NCBI GenBank assembly: GCA_037044905.1
Contig: JBAOKB010000077.1
Coordinates: 434,001-498,000 of the forward strand
DNA: 64,000 nucleotides
Direction of reading: 5' to 3'
Source of the DNA: Hortaea werneckii
Lineage: Eukaryota > Ascomycota > Dothideomycetes > Mycosphaerellales > Teratosphaeriaceae
The notes under the pieces were generated by a model that saw only the letters and a list, made by a program, of their open reading frames with translations, ran no database searches and was not told the DNA's origin. Each line of letters opens with the position of its first letter. Positions within the stretch are counted from its first letter, which is position 1. Positions 53,923 to 64,000 of the stretch are shown one piece after another. Made by a program: the position numbers and the translations under genes.

Positions 53923-56226
53923 ATGGCAGCAACGGGCATCGCGAGCGATGCGAGCGAAGGCGAAGTCTCGTTACCAGAAATCGTATTCAGCTGCGGGTCG
54001 TGCCAGGCGACGCCCTCAGAACTGTATGCGAAGCGAGAAAGTAATCGCGGTTTCCACAGTGGATCTGGCGATGAGGATGGCATTGTGGTCAAGCTCTGGA
54101 TCGCTGATTGTTCTCACATCACGTGCAACAAGCATCTTCCAGGCGGTGGCATGTCCTACGCGCGCACTACAGATCGATACTATCTGCTGACCAAGTCGCT
54201 AGCCGTACCATTCCATCCCAAAGGGCAGCCTCCGAAAGCGCAATGTCCTCAGTGCATGGAGAACGGCAACAACGAAGTGAAGAGCTTGTATCCGATCCGC
54301 GGATTACAAGATGGTGAGTTCGACGAGCAAATACCCAAAGAATGGCTTCGCTGCCCGCCAACCAAGCTCGATGGTGAAATTCCCGGTATGGAGGCTCTAC
54401 GAGTACGTCCAGGCTGCTTCCAAGACTTGTCTATATACTAACGCAGCATCAGTTCCAATACATGAACATTTCGCGTTACGCCATACGCATAACGAAGCAT
54501 TGGAAATCGACGGCGGCGAAGCAACGTAAGATGGAAGCCGCCTATGTAAAAGAGCGCAAGCAGAGGCGGCAGATCCAAAATGAAGTGCTCGATCTGAAGG
54601 GCAAAATCGAAGAACTTGAGAAATGCGAGGCGCGGCTGGCAAAGTGGGAGTCACGGAAGCCCATCATCAATCATTATTTGGGCATCGTAGGCGACATGGC
54701 GAAGTAGGTATTGCCATCAAGTCAAGCGCTACTGGATTTGCACTAACAGCTGTAGGGAGATCAAAACCCTGCGCGACCTCCTTGCCGAGTTGGGCTACGA
54801 GTCAACTGGGCAGAACTTTCTGTTCGATATGGCGTCACGGGACGGGAATAGGAGACCGCGGGTCCACGACAACACAGAATATCAAGGATACAAAGCGAAC
54901 CCCGTCCACTCAAAGCAGGTGATGACTGGAGAGCAAGAGCAGACCTCGTCGGCTCGTAAACGCAAATTGAGCGAGCTTTCTGATGGTCATAGCTATGGCG
55001 ATCGGCCACTGAGCAAAACGAACCAAAGGACGAGCAGTCGAGATTTGATGCCACCGCCTTTGCCGAAGTCGAAGCTGTCTCAGCAGCTTAAATCGCCTTT
55101 CAATGTCCAGTCTCGTGCGGCTGGAAGTCTTTGGGGAACTCCTTCACCGCTATCAGTCCGAACTCGTCAGGCAAACAATTGGGAGTTGCCACATCGATCT
55201 ACTGTCGTCCATGAATATGGCCCATCGCAGTCACTGCCCTTTCGACCCTCGCCTTCACGAATGAGACAGCCCGTGGGTCAACATGAGGAACTCGATACGG
55301 CCCACAATTTCGTTCATCGAGATCAACTTGCACCTCGGAACATACAAGGCAGCCATGCCAGTCATCTTGCACCACGACTGCCGATAGCTTCACCTGCAAC
55401 TTATCCACCACCATTTGCAATGCCCGACGCCTCTCGCATTGAGCCATCGGACTCGCACGTACTACCCCGCCGAAACCCCTACTTTGGGACTACTCATCAT
55501 GGCGACGAATTATCAAATGACTATCGCCCACCTGCGTCTCGGGGCCGAGAGCCTCTCCAAACCTTAACTTCGTCGCAGCTGAACCGCTTGTTGCAGCGCA
55601 ATGCAGACGATTCACACCACACACCACGGTCAGAAGCGGGAGTACGGCGGCCGGGCGCTTCGGTGACTAGTCCGTTCTTTCGAGAAGGCGGGTTACCGGA
55701 TCTTCAGCAGGAGCGATCGCCTACAAGACGATCCATGATTCATCCTAGTCATGCCGAGCAGAATAGAGACTATCGCAACGGCCTTGACAACATTTCTACC
55801 CCTGTTGACGTTACTCAGCCCACCCTGAATGGACTGTCATTTATTGATTATCCACACAGACCCTCGGACCATCAGCCGTTGTACTCTTCACCAAGCCGCC
55901 ACGATGACATGTCACATCACAACAGAGAGCGTTTGGCGCCGTCAGCTCGCGACCCGCAGGGTCTTCTCCAACGACCCCAGTTGTCGAGAAGTTCAGCGGG
56001 TTCTCGCGCTGGAGACCGGCTTTATCTAACAGACCCAAGAAGTCGCATTAGCTTTGCTCCCTCACAGGCCCGTCAAGTATCGCAAGAGCGGGTCCTATCA
56101 AATATCAGAGGAGTGAGAGGTGTTAACTCACAAGGCGCCCACGGGAGCCTCAGCCGGACACGCCCGATGGATCCTACAGGACACACTCTCCCCCAAGCCG
56201 GTAGTAGACATCTCGTATATCAGTGA
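53923..56226 (+). CDS. RING-like, coiled-coil protein with Zip3/HEI10-like layout
   Basis: Three exons: 53923-54402, 54453-54703 and 54756-56226, with GT-AG introns of 50 and 52 bases. The product has about 733 residues. Near the N-terminus is a RING-like set of cysteines and histidines (SCGSCQATPSELY, DCSHITCNKHLPGGG, AQCPQCMENGNN). Then comes a coiled coil spanning the second splice (QRRQIQNEVLDLKGKIEELE, DMAKEIKTLRDLLAELGYE). The remaining 450 residues are Ser/Pro/Arg-rich and disordered. This order of RING, coiled coil and Ser-rich tail resembles meiotic crossover factors Zip3/HEI10/CCNB1IP1, SUMO or ubiquitin E3 ligases of the synaptonemal complex. The resemblance is architectural; orthology is not shown. 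Confidence 0.7.
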
Positions 56227-56620
56227 TGCAGAGAACGTCTAGCTGCAACGATGGTATAGCGACAACTAATTAATGACTTGCTTTGAGCCTTGCCAATAAG
56301 TGAGTCACACGAGATGAATGACCACGGAAGCTACAAGGTCGAGACGATAGTACAAGACGCAATTGTAAAAGCTTTGCAGGTGTGCGATATTCCTTCGTGG
56401 CTGATGTTTTTTGATAGTAGGAGGTATTGCGATTATTGTCCTTGTGTGAAGTGCTTTCTGTCTGCAGGCCCAACGCACGATTGCATCACAGTAAACCTAA
56501 ACCTTCCACGTTCTAACTTCAAACTTGACATGTGTTATAGCAATTACAATCTCGTAAAAAGTAGTTCAATCAATCAAGGGCCTCTACACTTCGCTATAAG
56601 CCATACAAGCAAACTCAATC
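56227..56620. other. Intergenic region upstream of the SDR gene
   Basis: 3' flank of the RING/coiled-coil gene and promoter of the dehydrogenase. Nothing else supported. Confidence 0.5.
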
Positions 56621-57690
56621 ATGTCGCGACCAGGCTCGTCAAGAATCGCATCGACCAATCTGGGAGGTGGCGGCGGGTTCCGCGTACTTGAAGGGAAAGT
56701 AGCCATAGTCACAGGCGGCTCTCGAGGTGAGTACCGCCACTCGACTGTCACTAATACAGAGGCTAATCGTCAACAGGAATCGGTGCGGCAACATGTGAGG
56801 ATCTTGCCAGCAAGGGCGCTTCTCTGATCATCAACTACACCTCGGACTCTTCGACCGAGAAGGCCGAAAAGCTCGCCCAGCAGCTGCAAACGAGCTATGG
56901 CGTCAAATGCCTATCAGTCCAGGCGGACATGGGCTCTGAGAACGGCCCTGCACACATCGTCGACCGGGCCGTAAACAACTTTTCTCACCCCAAGTCCCGC
57001 AAATTCCAGATCGACATCGTGATCAACAATGCTGGCGTTGCTTCGAAGATGCTGCTCGAGGATTGCACCTCTGAGGAGTTCGCTCGCCTGTACAACGTCA
57101 ATGTTCGCGGCCCGCTGTTGCTGATGAAGGCAGTTCAGCCTCACCTGCCTACCGATAGGAGTGGAAGAGTCGTCAATGTAAGCAGTGTGAGCGCCGCGCT
57201 GGGCTTCCACGAAGATGCCATGTATGGCGGTACCAAAGCAGCACTGGAGGCCATGACAAGGACATGGTCGCGCGAGCTGAGTAAACGCTGCACAGTCAAC
57301 GCTGTCAATCCTGGGTAAGCAATATTCAAAGGCGGAATATCAATTGCACACGAAGCTTTATTGACAAATCCTAAAGGCCTGTCGCTACTGACATGTATGG
57401 CTCTACATCTCGAGAATTCCAGGAGAAAATGTCAGGTTGGACGAGAAACACACCCCTCGCAGCAGTAAGACCAGGTGTCGACAGCAAAGAATTCGTCGAG
57501 AACGCTAGCTTTGCTGGTGGTCGTCCTGTGAGTAATATCTCTTTCTACCTTCACAACAATGAGCTGACCTTTGTTCCAGGCATACGAGGATGAAGTCGCA
57601 GGTGTGATCGCGATGTTGTGCACACCCGACTCGGGATGGTGTACTGGCAGCACTATCTGTGCAAACGGCGGCTTCAAATTTAGCAACTAA
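56621..57690 (+). CDS. Short-chain dehydrogenase/reductase
   Basis: Four exons: 56621-56726, 56777-57314, 57377-57527 and 57580-57690, all introns GT-AG, joining to 301 residues. The Rossmann motif VAIVTGGSRGIGAATCEDLA spans the first splice (TGxxxGIG). Further SDR marks are DIVINNAGVA (NNAG), RVVNVSSVSAALG with the catalytic Ser, and the catalytic pair in MYGGTKAALEAM (YxxxK), then NPGPVATDMYG. This is a classical NAD(P)-dependent SDR, closest in style to 3-oxoacyl-ACP reductase/versicolorin-reductase-like fungal enzymes. Substrate cannot be inferred. No membrane or secretion signal is seen, and no biosynthetic cluster genes flank it. Confidence 0.9.
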
Positions 57691-57848
57691 AATGCTCATT
57701 TCATACGAGAATACGTGGAGCGCTGCTCGAAGAAGTCATACATGACCGACCCACACCTTTCTCATGATCTTGCTAGAATACGAGTAGACCAAGCTTGAAA
57801 TGAAGACTAGTCAAAGCGCCCCGCCTTCTTTCTTCGTCATTCCTGTGC

Positions 57849-60800
57849 TTAACGACTGCTTTCGGAACCAGATAGTAGCCTCTCCCGTTCTTCACGCTCA
57901 CGCTCCTGCAGAAGTTCCAACAGGTCATTCGTGCTAGAGCGATAGATGCCTGCGTTGGCGCCGACTTTGACGGATATCAATGAGACGCTTCGAGAATGCC
58001 CTTTCCGATCGTCGACGACTGTGACGGAGGGGAATCGTTTAATGCTTGATTGGGGATTGATCTGATTTGGTAGCTGGGGCGAACGGGGTTTGACTGGTTT
58101 CAATGCTGGTGGTGGCATCTCCGTGTTACCATTTCCGGAAAGAGCTGGCCTGTCCAGTGCACGTGGATTGGTTGCGTTCGATTCGGATCGCGCAAGACAC
58201 TCCTTGTACAAGTCTGAGAAGACTTCCGCCTTGGAGGGAGTCTTTGGCGGCATTGCCGGCTCTGCTGTGCCATCAAAGGCACCCATGTGTCCGGCCGGGG
58301 TGTTGCCAGGAAGTGAATCTTGCCTTGCGCTGTCTAGCGGATCCATCATAAACGTGCTATCGCGTTTAATATGTGGATGGCCGGTGTCGGTCTTGAAGAG
58401 GCTCCTAGTTCGGAAAAGATCATTGTCGAGTACAGCCTTGTCGCCACGGTGGTAATGACCATGATGCATAAGTTTCCCTGCTTCTTCCTCCATGTGCTCA
58501 ACATCACGGAGAATGCGCTGCTCGAGCCGCTCTGCCTGCTCCTCCACCAATTCGACATCTTCATGCAGTTCTTTCTCGAGCTTCTCAGCCTCTTCTTCCA
58601 CATACTTTACATCTTCTCGCAGCTGTCGTGAAAACTTGTGTGCCTCCGCTTCAACGTACTCGACATCCTTGCGCACAGTCTCCTCCAGCTCATGCTCGAG
58701 ATCATGTAAGTGCTGCTTGAACGAATGATCATGGTGTGGGAAAGTCGGCTCATTGGACGTGGGCGGAGACAAAAGCTCCAGATCAGGATTCGCCAACCAA
58801 CCTCCTGTGACGACAGAAGTCCGACGATTTTGCACCGTAGAGCTGTCAGACGAAAAAATATTAGAATAGTAACGCGCTATTCCGCTGAACATGGTTGAAC
58901 GACTGCGCGGCAAGCGCCTGTTTCTCGACGATGTCTTGCTGGTGGGCGAGCCCGCCACGCCTTCTTCAAGAGCCTTCAGCTCTCTAGTCGACATGTCCAT
59001 GGCAAAGTCCTTCGTGACCACATCATCTGGTTGGCCTGCTGAACCGCATCTTTCAGCTCGGGTGTGTGATGGAAAGCGAGACCAGGAGTGAAGACTGGTG
59101 CCGATTCTTTTGGGTTGACGCCCTAAAACCAGTTCAGGCGGAAGGGGGGCTGAAGTAATACGCTTGGAGGCAGCTGTCTGAAAGCTTGCAGTGGTGGATG
59201 CATATCTCGAGGAGCCAGCAACAGAAGCTTCTGGCGGCACCAGGTAACTTGAGACTTGACCATGCGCAGGATCAAGGATGGGAATAGGCTTGGCTGAAGG
59301 ACCTGGAGACTCTTCATGAACAGATATAGATGGCAGAGAAGCCCCAGCCCCAGCTGTCACAGGCGTTTGAGCCCGCACATGCAGGTGTGGATGCGCATGG
59401 TGTGCAGCCTGAGCCAGTTTCGCATGGAGTGACTCCTTCTGCTTGCTTACCGATCGGAAAAGTGCCTTCTCCTGTTGATGCTTCTCCAGAGCCTGGGCCA
59501 TGAGTCCTCCCGTTGACTCTTCCTCAAGAGGCTTCGCTCGGGTCAGCTTTTGACGGAGAAGTAAAGAGCCCCGTCTGTCATCTTCTTCGATCTCTTGCAA
59601 CTTTTGAAGATCGACAGAGGAAGGACGTCGACGGTCATCTCCGAGAGCCGTGAGTTGTTTTTCGTACTCCGCAAGCGATGGTCTGCGTTGCAGATCGTTC
59701 AAAACAGATAGATGTGAACTCGTGTTCCTGCGTGCACCAGTAAGGTTGTTGACGCTCGCCGATCTGTTGGTGTGTTGAGGGTTCTCGGTAAGCTCGTACT
59801 GCACGGTGAGTAAGTCGGGATCGTCAGAAGGTCCATCGAAAATTCCTGCAGTCTGAGATGGCTTTTTCCTGAGGATAGGGGAGCTGATACTGCGGACTTG
59901 ATGCTTGCCGCGGCCAGCACGAAGAAATTTGAAGATCGAACGACGCTTCTTGACGGCCTTCTTGGGTGGAGAAAAGCGTTTGAACAGCCTGTCTCGGATG
60001 CTGGAGGCAGTCAAAATGCTGGAGCTCTTCTTGCTACGAAGCGAGGCCGCCCGTGAGCGCGGAGTCAGTTTGATCGAAGAGCGCTGGTCGCTTGCATGAG
60101 CCTTGCTTTTCCTCGAAAGTGGTGTGTCTAACAGCGCGTCCTTCTGAGGTGTCACAGGAGCTGTATCCGTCGACTCAACTTTTTCAGAAGCGGGACCAGA
60201 GCAGACCGTTGTCGATTCCAAAGGCGGCTGCAACGGCCAGTCAGCCGCCAAAGTCCCATCGACGCTTGGAATCTCATATGGTGGTCGATCCTGTTCGTCA
60301 CAACGATCGACTGCGAGGCTGGCCGGCCGACTATAGATAGATGATGCCGCAGGCGATAGAACTCTCCGCAGATCCTGTGGATTAGTAGTCGATCTCATAT
60401 GAGTATGTCTTGAGAAAGCGGAAGGATCGTATGCATTCCGTCGCTCGCGATGGTGGAAGGTCCAGGCATGGGATGGCAAAAGCATAGAGTCTGCCTCTTC
60501 CATCTCATCTGAAAGCGCTGACATGGATCTCAGTTGCTCGTGGATGTCCATTGTGTGTAGATGCATGCCTTCTGAAGAAACTTGTTGGACGACATTCAAT
60601 GGTTGGGCTCACTGGGCCAGCTTTCAGAGTAGCCTCGCTATCATTCGAATGAGTAGACTCAGCCCTGTCACTCTGTGGAATATTTTGAGATCGATGTGTA
60701 GCCGGACGTTGGAGCGTATTCTGCCAGGTAGAGCTACTGTCGCTGGCGATGGTCTTCGATCGCGGCTTGGATGTTGCAACGGTAGAGCTGAGACCGAAGA

Positions 60801-62222
60801 TGGATTGTGTACGCCGCAATGGCAGCGATACACGCCTGTTGCGGACCAGTAAATTAGGTGAACTGGTCGACTGCGGCAACGGCGCCCTTGCGAATTTGCC
60901 TTGTATGCACCATTAGTCGGAAGAGGCGATGACAGCTCAGCTCCAGATGACCTGTTCTGATCAGATTTCACCTGGATCAAAGAAGACGGTCTGCAAAGGC
61001 CAAATTAGCAATCAGAAATTTAAAAGAAAGCGACAAAAAGCCAGCAACAGAAGGCAGAGAGCAAAAGGCAAGAGGAGAGAACCAAAAGGAGAGAAAACGA
61101 AAATCAAATCAAACCTCGAGAAAATCGGCCTCCACCACTCAGCCGACAAACTCCCAAACACACTCCTGCCAAAATCCCCCTCCTGCACCACCCGACTCGG
61201 CAACTTAAGATGATGATGACTCTTCGCCGACCCATCTCCCTCAGCATCACCCTTCCAAACACCTCCCACCCTTTGCTCACCGTTCCCCACCCCGTCTTCC
61301 CCATCCCCATCCCCCACCTCCTCCATAAACAACCCCAACTCCAAACCCCCTTCCCCCAAAACCCTCGCATCGTCATCAAACCCCACCAGACTCCCCTCCT
61401 CGCGCCCATCCTTTCCTCCGACGCCCAACAACTTCCTCGCACTCCGCCTTCTCCCCATCCCCCTCCAAACCGCAGGAGGCAAAACCCTCCGTTTCAGTTT
61501 CCAGCCTAGAGAAGGCGACTTGAGAATCCCATTGATGAACTCCTTTTCCTTCTCCCTTTCCCTTTCCCTCTGCTTCTCATCTGCATCCAACCCTCTCCCT
61601 GCTTTTCCTCCTCCTCCTCCTCCTCCTCCTCCTCCTTCCCATCCCCAGCCCCTGCAGAACCCCTCAAAAAATGCCCCAAAGCATGCGGATGATCCGGCGG
61701 CAGCGCCGCGGCGGTTAGAAGCACCGCGTCGATTGTGTTAGGGGGGAGGAGCCTTGGAGGCGGGTCGGGGGAGTCGACGCGGGATGGTGAATTCCCTGCT
61801 GGATGATGGGAAGAAGAGGGGAGGAGGGCGGGACAGCAGATTGTTGACGGTGGGTGGGACGGTGTGGCATCGTGGGACTTTGATTTGGTTTCTCGTGGAA
61901 AGGGTTGGGGGCGGGGGGGGGGAAAAGCTTGCGAAATAAATACGTGCCGGTGGCGGAATTGTCGGTTCTCGTCTGTGGAAATGATGAGTCCTTGCCAGTT
62001 GGCGAAGTGAAGAAGGAAGTTGGGGAGCAAGAGGCTGTTTGTCTTTCCTTCGATGTTGTCGAAACGCAAGTGAAGGCAAAGCCGGGCAGAAGACGAGCTT
62101 GAGGAAATGGAATAGACCCAATTCTTCGAACTGGCAGGAATGATGTGACTTGTCTGCTGAACTCCAGGTAGGTAGATCCCGTGGAAGAAAGGAAGCGACA
62201 AAGCAGTACAAGTGGAAGTCAC
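57849..62222 (-). CDS. Large fungal protein with 18-residue coiled-coil repeats; start uncertain, three apparent indels
   Basis: A 916-codon frame (60599-57849) is the C-terminal part. Upstream, single-base changes near 60603 (AA for A), 60885 (GGG for GGGG) and 61588 (GGG for GGGG) and a 124-base intron (61114-60991) connect further conserved-looking sequence. With them the span is 1417 codons. Regions include NTIDAVLLTAAALPPDHPHA, a poly-Glu run, FINGILKSPSLGWKLKRRVL, a basic segment (SPPKKAVKKRRSIFKFLRAG) and, near the end, four repeats of the type EDVKYVEEEAEKLEKEL. The family is unknown to me. The first 100 residues (to 62222, the only upstream start) look like leader, so the real start may be downstream or in another exon. 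Confidence 0.68.
61606..61640 (+). repeat. TCC microsatellite (poly-Glu on the minus strand)
   Basis: About eleven copies of TCC, coding for a glutamate run in the large coiled-coil protein. A second G/C homopolymer lies nearby at about 61911-61922. Confidence 0.85.
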
Positions 62223-62838
62223 TAACAGTCCAAGTCACTTATTTCATAGTTCCTGGCCAGCGTTACAGGAACGATGTTTACTGTACTGCACGGCTTCTCA
62301 TCAGCAGATCTCCAGAGTTGAGAATGGGAAGGATCAAGATGAAGACAAGCGAAAGTGCAAATGCCAAAACCCGGGACATCAGGTGAGAGCGAACGATCTT
62401 TTCTCATTGTCGCTACCCATCATACTACTACATCAAAATGCGCCGGAACGCAATTGCAGTCAAAAGCTGCAACATCCATCGTCATCATCATCGTCAATTT
62501 TTCAACATGGACACAACCGCCCATGCTCCTCACCTTCCACCCTTTTCCTCCAAAACGACCGCCGTTGAGGCGTTCGATACCAAAAATGATCGTTGAGATC
62601 ATTTTTCGAAACTTTTTTGGTTTGCCCAATAGGCACAAATTTCCCAAACCAATTTTTGTTGAACTCCACGCTAAAAAGTTTTGTCATCCCAAGTTAATAG
62701 GGGGGTATCATGTTGAATTCTCATCCATCCGTCCCACCACACCGTGTAAAGCAAAGTTATAGTGCGGCAGTTGAAGTGCTGCACTCATACGTCCGAAACG
62801 CCATCACCCCATGCATTTCACCGCGATGGTGAAGTCGT
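62223..62838. other. Intergenic region between the large gene and MET6
   Basis: 3' flank of MET6 and upstream region of the large coiled-coil gene. No supported gene or RNA. Confidence 0.5.
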
Positions 62839-64000
62839 TTATTTGTTGTACTGCTGCCTGTAGGCCTGGGCGGCAGCGACCATGTTGGACAGAGCTTCCT
62901 TGGTCTCCTTCCACTGGCGGGTCTTCAGACCGCAGTCAGGGTTGATCCAGAGCTGGTCAGGCTTGAGGTACTGCAACATCTCCGAGACGCGGTCCTTGAT
63001 CTCCTGCTCGGAAGGAACACGAGGAGAGTGGATGTCGTAGACACCTGGGCCAATGTGGCGAGGGTAGGCCTCATCGATGAAGACCTTGAGCAGCTTGGCG
63101 TCCGACTTGCTGTTCTCAATGGAGAGCACATCAGCGTCAAGGGCAGCAATGGCGTGGAAGAAGTCCTGGAACTCGGAGTAGCAGAAGTGAGAGTGGATCT
63201 GGGTAGAGTCCTCGACACCAGCAGTCGAGAGCTTGAAGCTGTCCACAGCCCAGCTCAGGTACTTCTCACGCTCAGAGCCAGCGCGCAGGGGCAGACCCTC
63301 ACGGAGAGCCGGCTCGTCGACCTGGATGACGTAGATGCCAGCCTTCTCAAGGTCAACAACCTCGTCACGCAGAGCGAGAGCGAGCTGCTGAGCCTGAACG
63401 GACTGGTGAACATCGTCACGCGGGAACGACCAGCGCAAGCAGGTGATGGGACCAGTAAGCATACCCTTCATGGGCTTCTTGGAGACGGAGGCGGCGTACT
63501 TGCTCTCCTTGACGGTCATCGGGGCCGGGCGCGAGACGTCACCGACAATGATCGGAGGACGCACGCAACGGGAGCCGTAGGACTGCACCCAAGCGTGGGT
63601 AGTGAAGACGTAGCCGTCAAGGCGCTCACCGAAGTACTGCACCATGTCGTTACGCTCCGGCTCACCGTGCACGTAGACATCAAGCTCAAGCTCGTCCTGG
63701 ATGGCGATAACGTCACGGATCTCCTTCTCAATGAACTCCTCGTACTCCTTAGGAGTGATCTCACCCTTGGTGAACTTGTTACGCATGATACGGATGTCCT
63801 TGGTCTGAGGGAAGGAACCAATGGTGGTGGTCGGGAACATGGGGAGGGAGAGGTGGGTCTTCTGAGCAGCGTAACGGGTAGGGAAGCCAGACTTGCGCTC
63901 GTACATGGCCTTGCTGACAGCCTCCTGCCTCTTCTTGACCTCTGGGTTGTTGGTGCGCTTGGAGGTAGCGCGGGACTGCATGCTCTTGGCGTTGGCGTCG
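62839..64000 (-). CDS. MET6: Cobalamin-independent methionine synthase, C-terminal part (N-terminus outside window)
   Basis: The frame is open to the right edge, and about 386 C-terminal residues are present. The catalytic domain is unmistakable: MFPTTTIGSFPQTKDIR, DVYVHGEPERNDMVQYFGER, RCVRPPIIVGDVSRP, GMLTGPITCLRWSFPRDD, VIQVDEPALREGLPL. The zinc site is intact: His and Cys in IHSHFCYSEF, Glu in SIENSKSDAKLL, and Cys in NPDCGLKTR. The enzyme transfers a methyl group from 5-methyltetrahydropteroyl-polyglutamate to homocysteine in the cytosol. The full protein is about 765 residues, so roughly the second half is here. No frame errors are seen in this highly conserved stretch. Confidence 0.96.
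   Translation of the reverse strand, partial: DANAKSMQSRATSKRTNNPEVKKRQEAVSKAMYERKSGFPTRYAAQKTHLSLPMFPTTTIGSFPQTKDIRIMRNKFTKGEITPKEYEEFIEKEIRDVIAIQDELELDVYVHGEPERNDMVQYFGERLDGYVFTTHAWVQSYGSRCVRPPIIVGDVSRPAPMTVKESKYAASVSKKPMKGMLTGPITCLRWSFPRDDVHQSVQAQQLALALRDEVVDLEKAGIYVIQVDEPALREGLPLRAGSEREKYLSWAVDSFKLSTAGVEDSTQIHSHFCYSEFQDFFHAIAALDADVLSIENSKSDAKLLKVFIDEAYPRHIGPGVYDIHSPRVPSEQEIKDRVSEMLQYLKPDQLWINPDCGLKTRQWKETKEALSNMVAAAQAYRQQYNK

Noticed and set aside
1..64000. CRISPR array, bacterial operon, prophage or biosynthetic gene cluster
   Set aside because: The genes are eukaryotic with spliceosomal introns, the tandem arrays have no spacer pattern, and the lone SDR has no cluster partners.

Overview
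The window is nuclear DNA of a filamentous ascomycete, most likely a Dothideomycete. The reasons are short GT-AG introns of about 50-125 bases, single genes densely packed on both strands, and fungus-specific proteins: MIC12, the complex I 21.3 kDa subunit, a Sak1/Ssp1-type kinase and a JmjC protein with a CDCA7-type zinc finger. There is no operon structure. No rRNA, tRNA, CRISPR array or intact mobile element was found. The class-level placement is inference.

Layout. At 1-15.4 kb lie housekeeping genes that read without error: a mitochondrial PPR-like protein (cut by the left edge), splicing factor Cwf18, a CaMKK/Sak1-type kinase, peroxin PEX19, an unknown acidic protein, TRAPPC2L and an F-box-like protein that carries a perfect 18-bp hairpin. 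At 15.4-26.0 kb lies a gene-poor accessory island. It holds three degenerate tandem arrays (periods of about 120-150 bp), two of which repeat exon-plus-intron-like modules, and decayed coding fragments.

At 26.0-45.1 kb lie UTP25, EIF3F, TAF13, KSH1 (kish), a secreted protein, a RING-like protein, mitochondrial ribosomal protein bL17m, MIC12, COQ2, a POF1-type NMN adenylyltransferase, a DUF1279 membrane protein and small unknown proteins, many in divergent pairs. A further gene-poor stretch covers 45.1-48.4 kb. At 48.4-64 kb lie the JmjC/zf-4CXXC_R1 protein, complex I subunit 21.3a, a RING/coiled-coil protein with Zip3/HEI10-like layout, a short-chain dehydrogenase, a large coiled-coil protein with four 18-residue repeats, and the C-terminal part of cobalamin-independent methionine synthase.

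How the genes relate. Several serve the mitochondrion (PPR-like, bL17m, MIC12, COQ2, DUF1279, complex I), but they look like ordinary neighbours, not a cluster.

Main caution: between 26 and 62 kb, eight genes carry about 15 single-base insertions or deletions, mostly at homopolymer runs, including the conserved, normally essential UTP25, EIF3F and TAF13. This points to residual sequence errors, not real gene loss. Feature spans for these genes cover the whole gene across the breaks.
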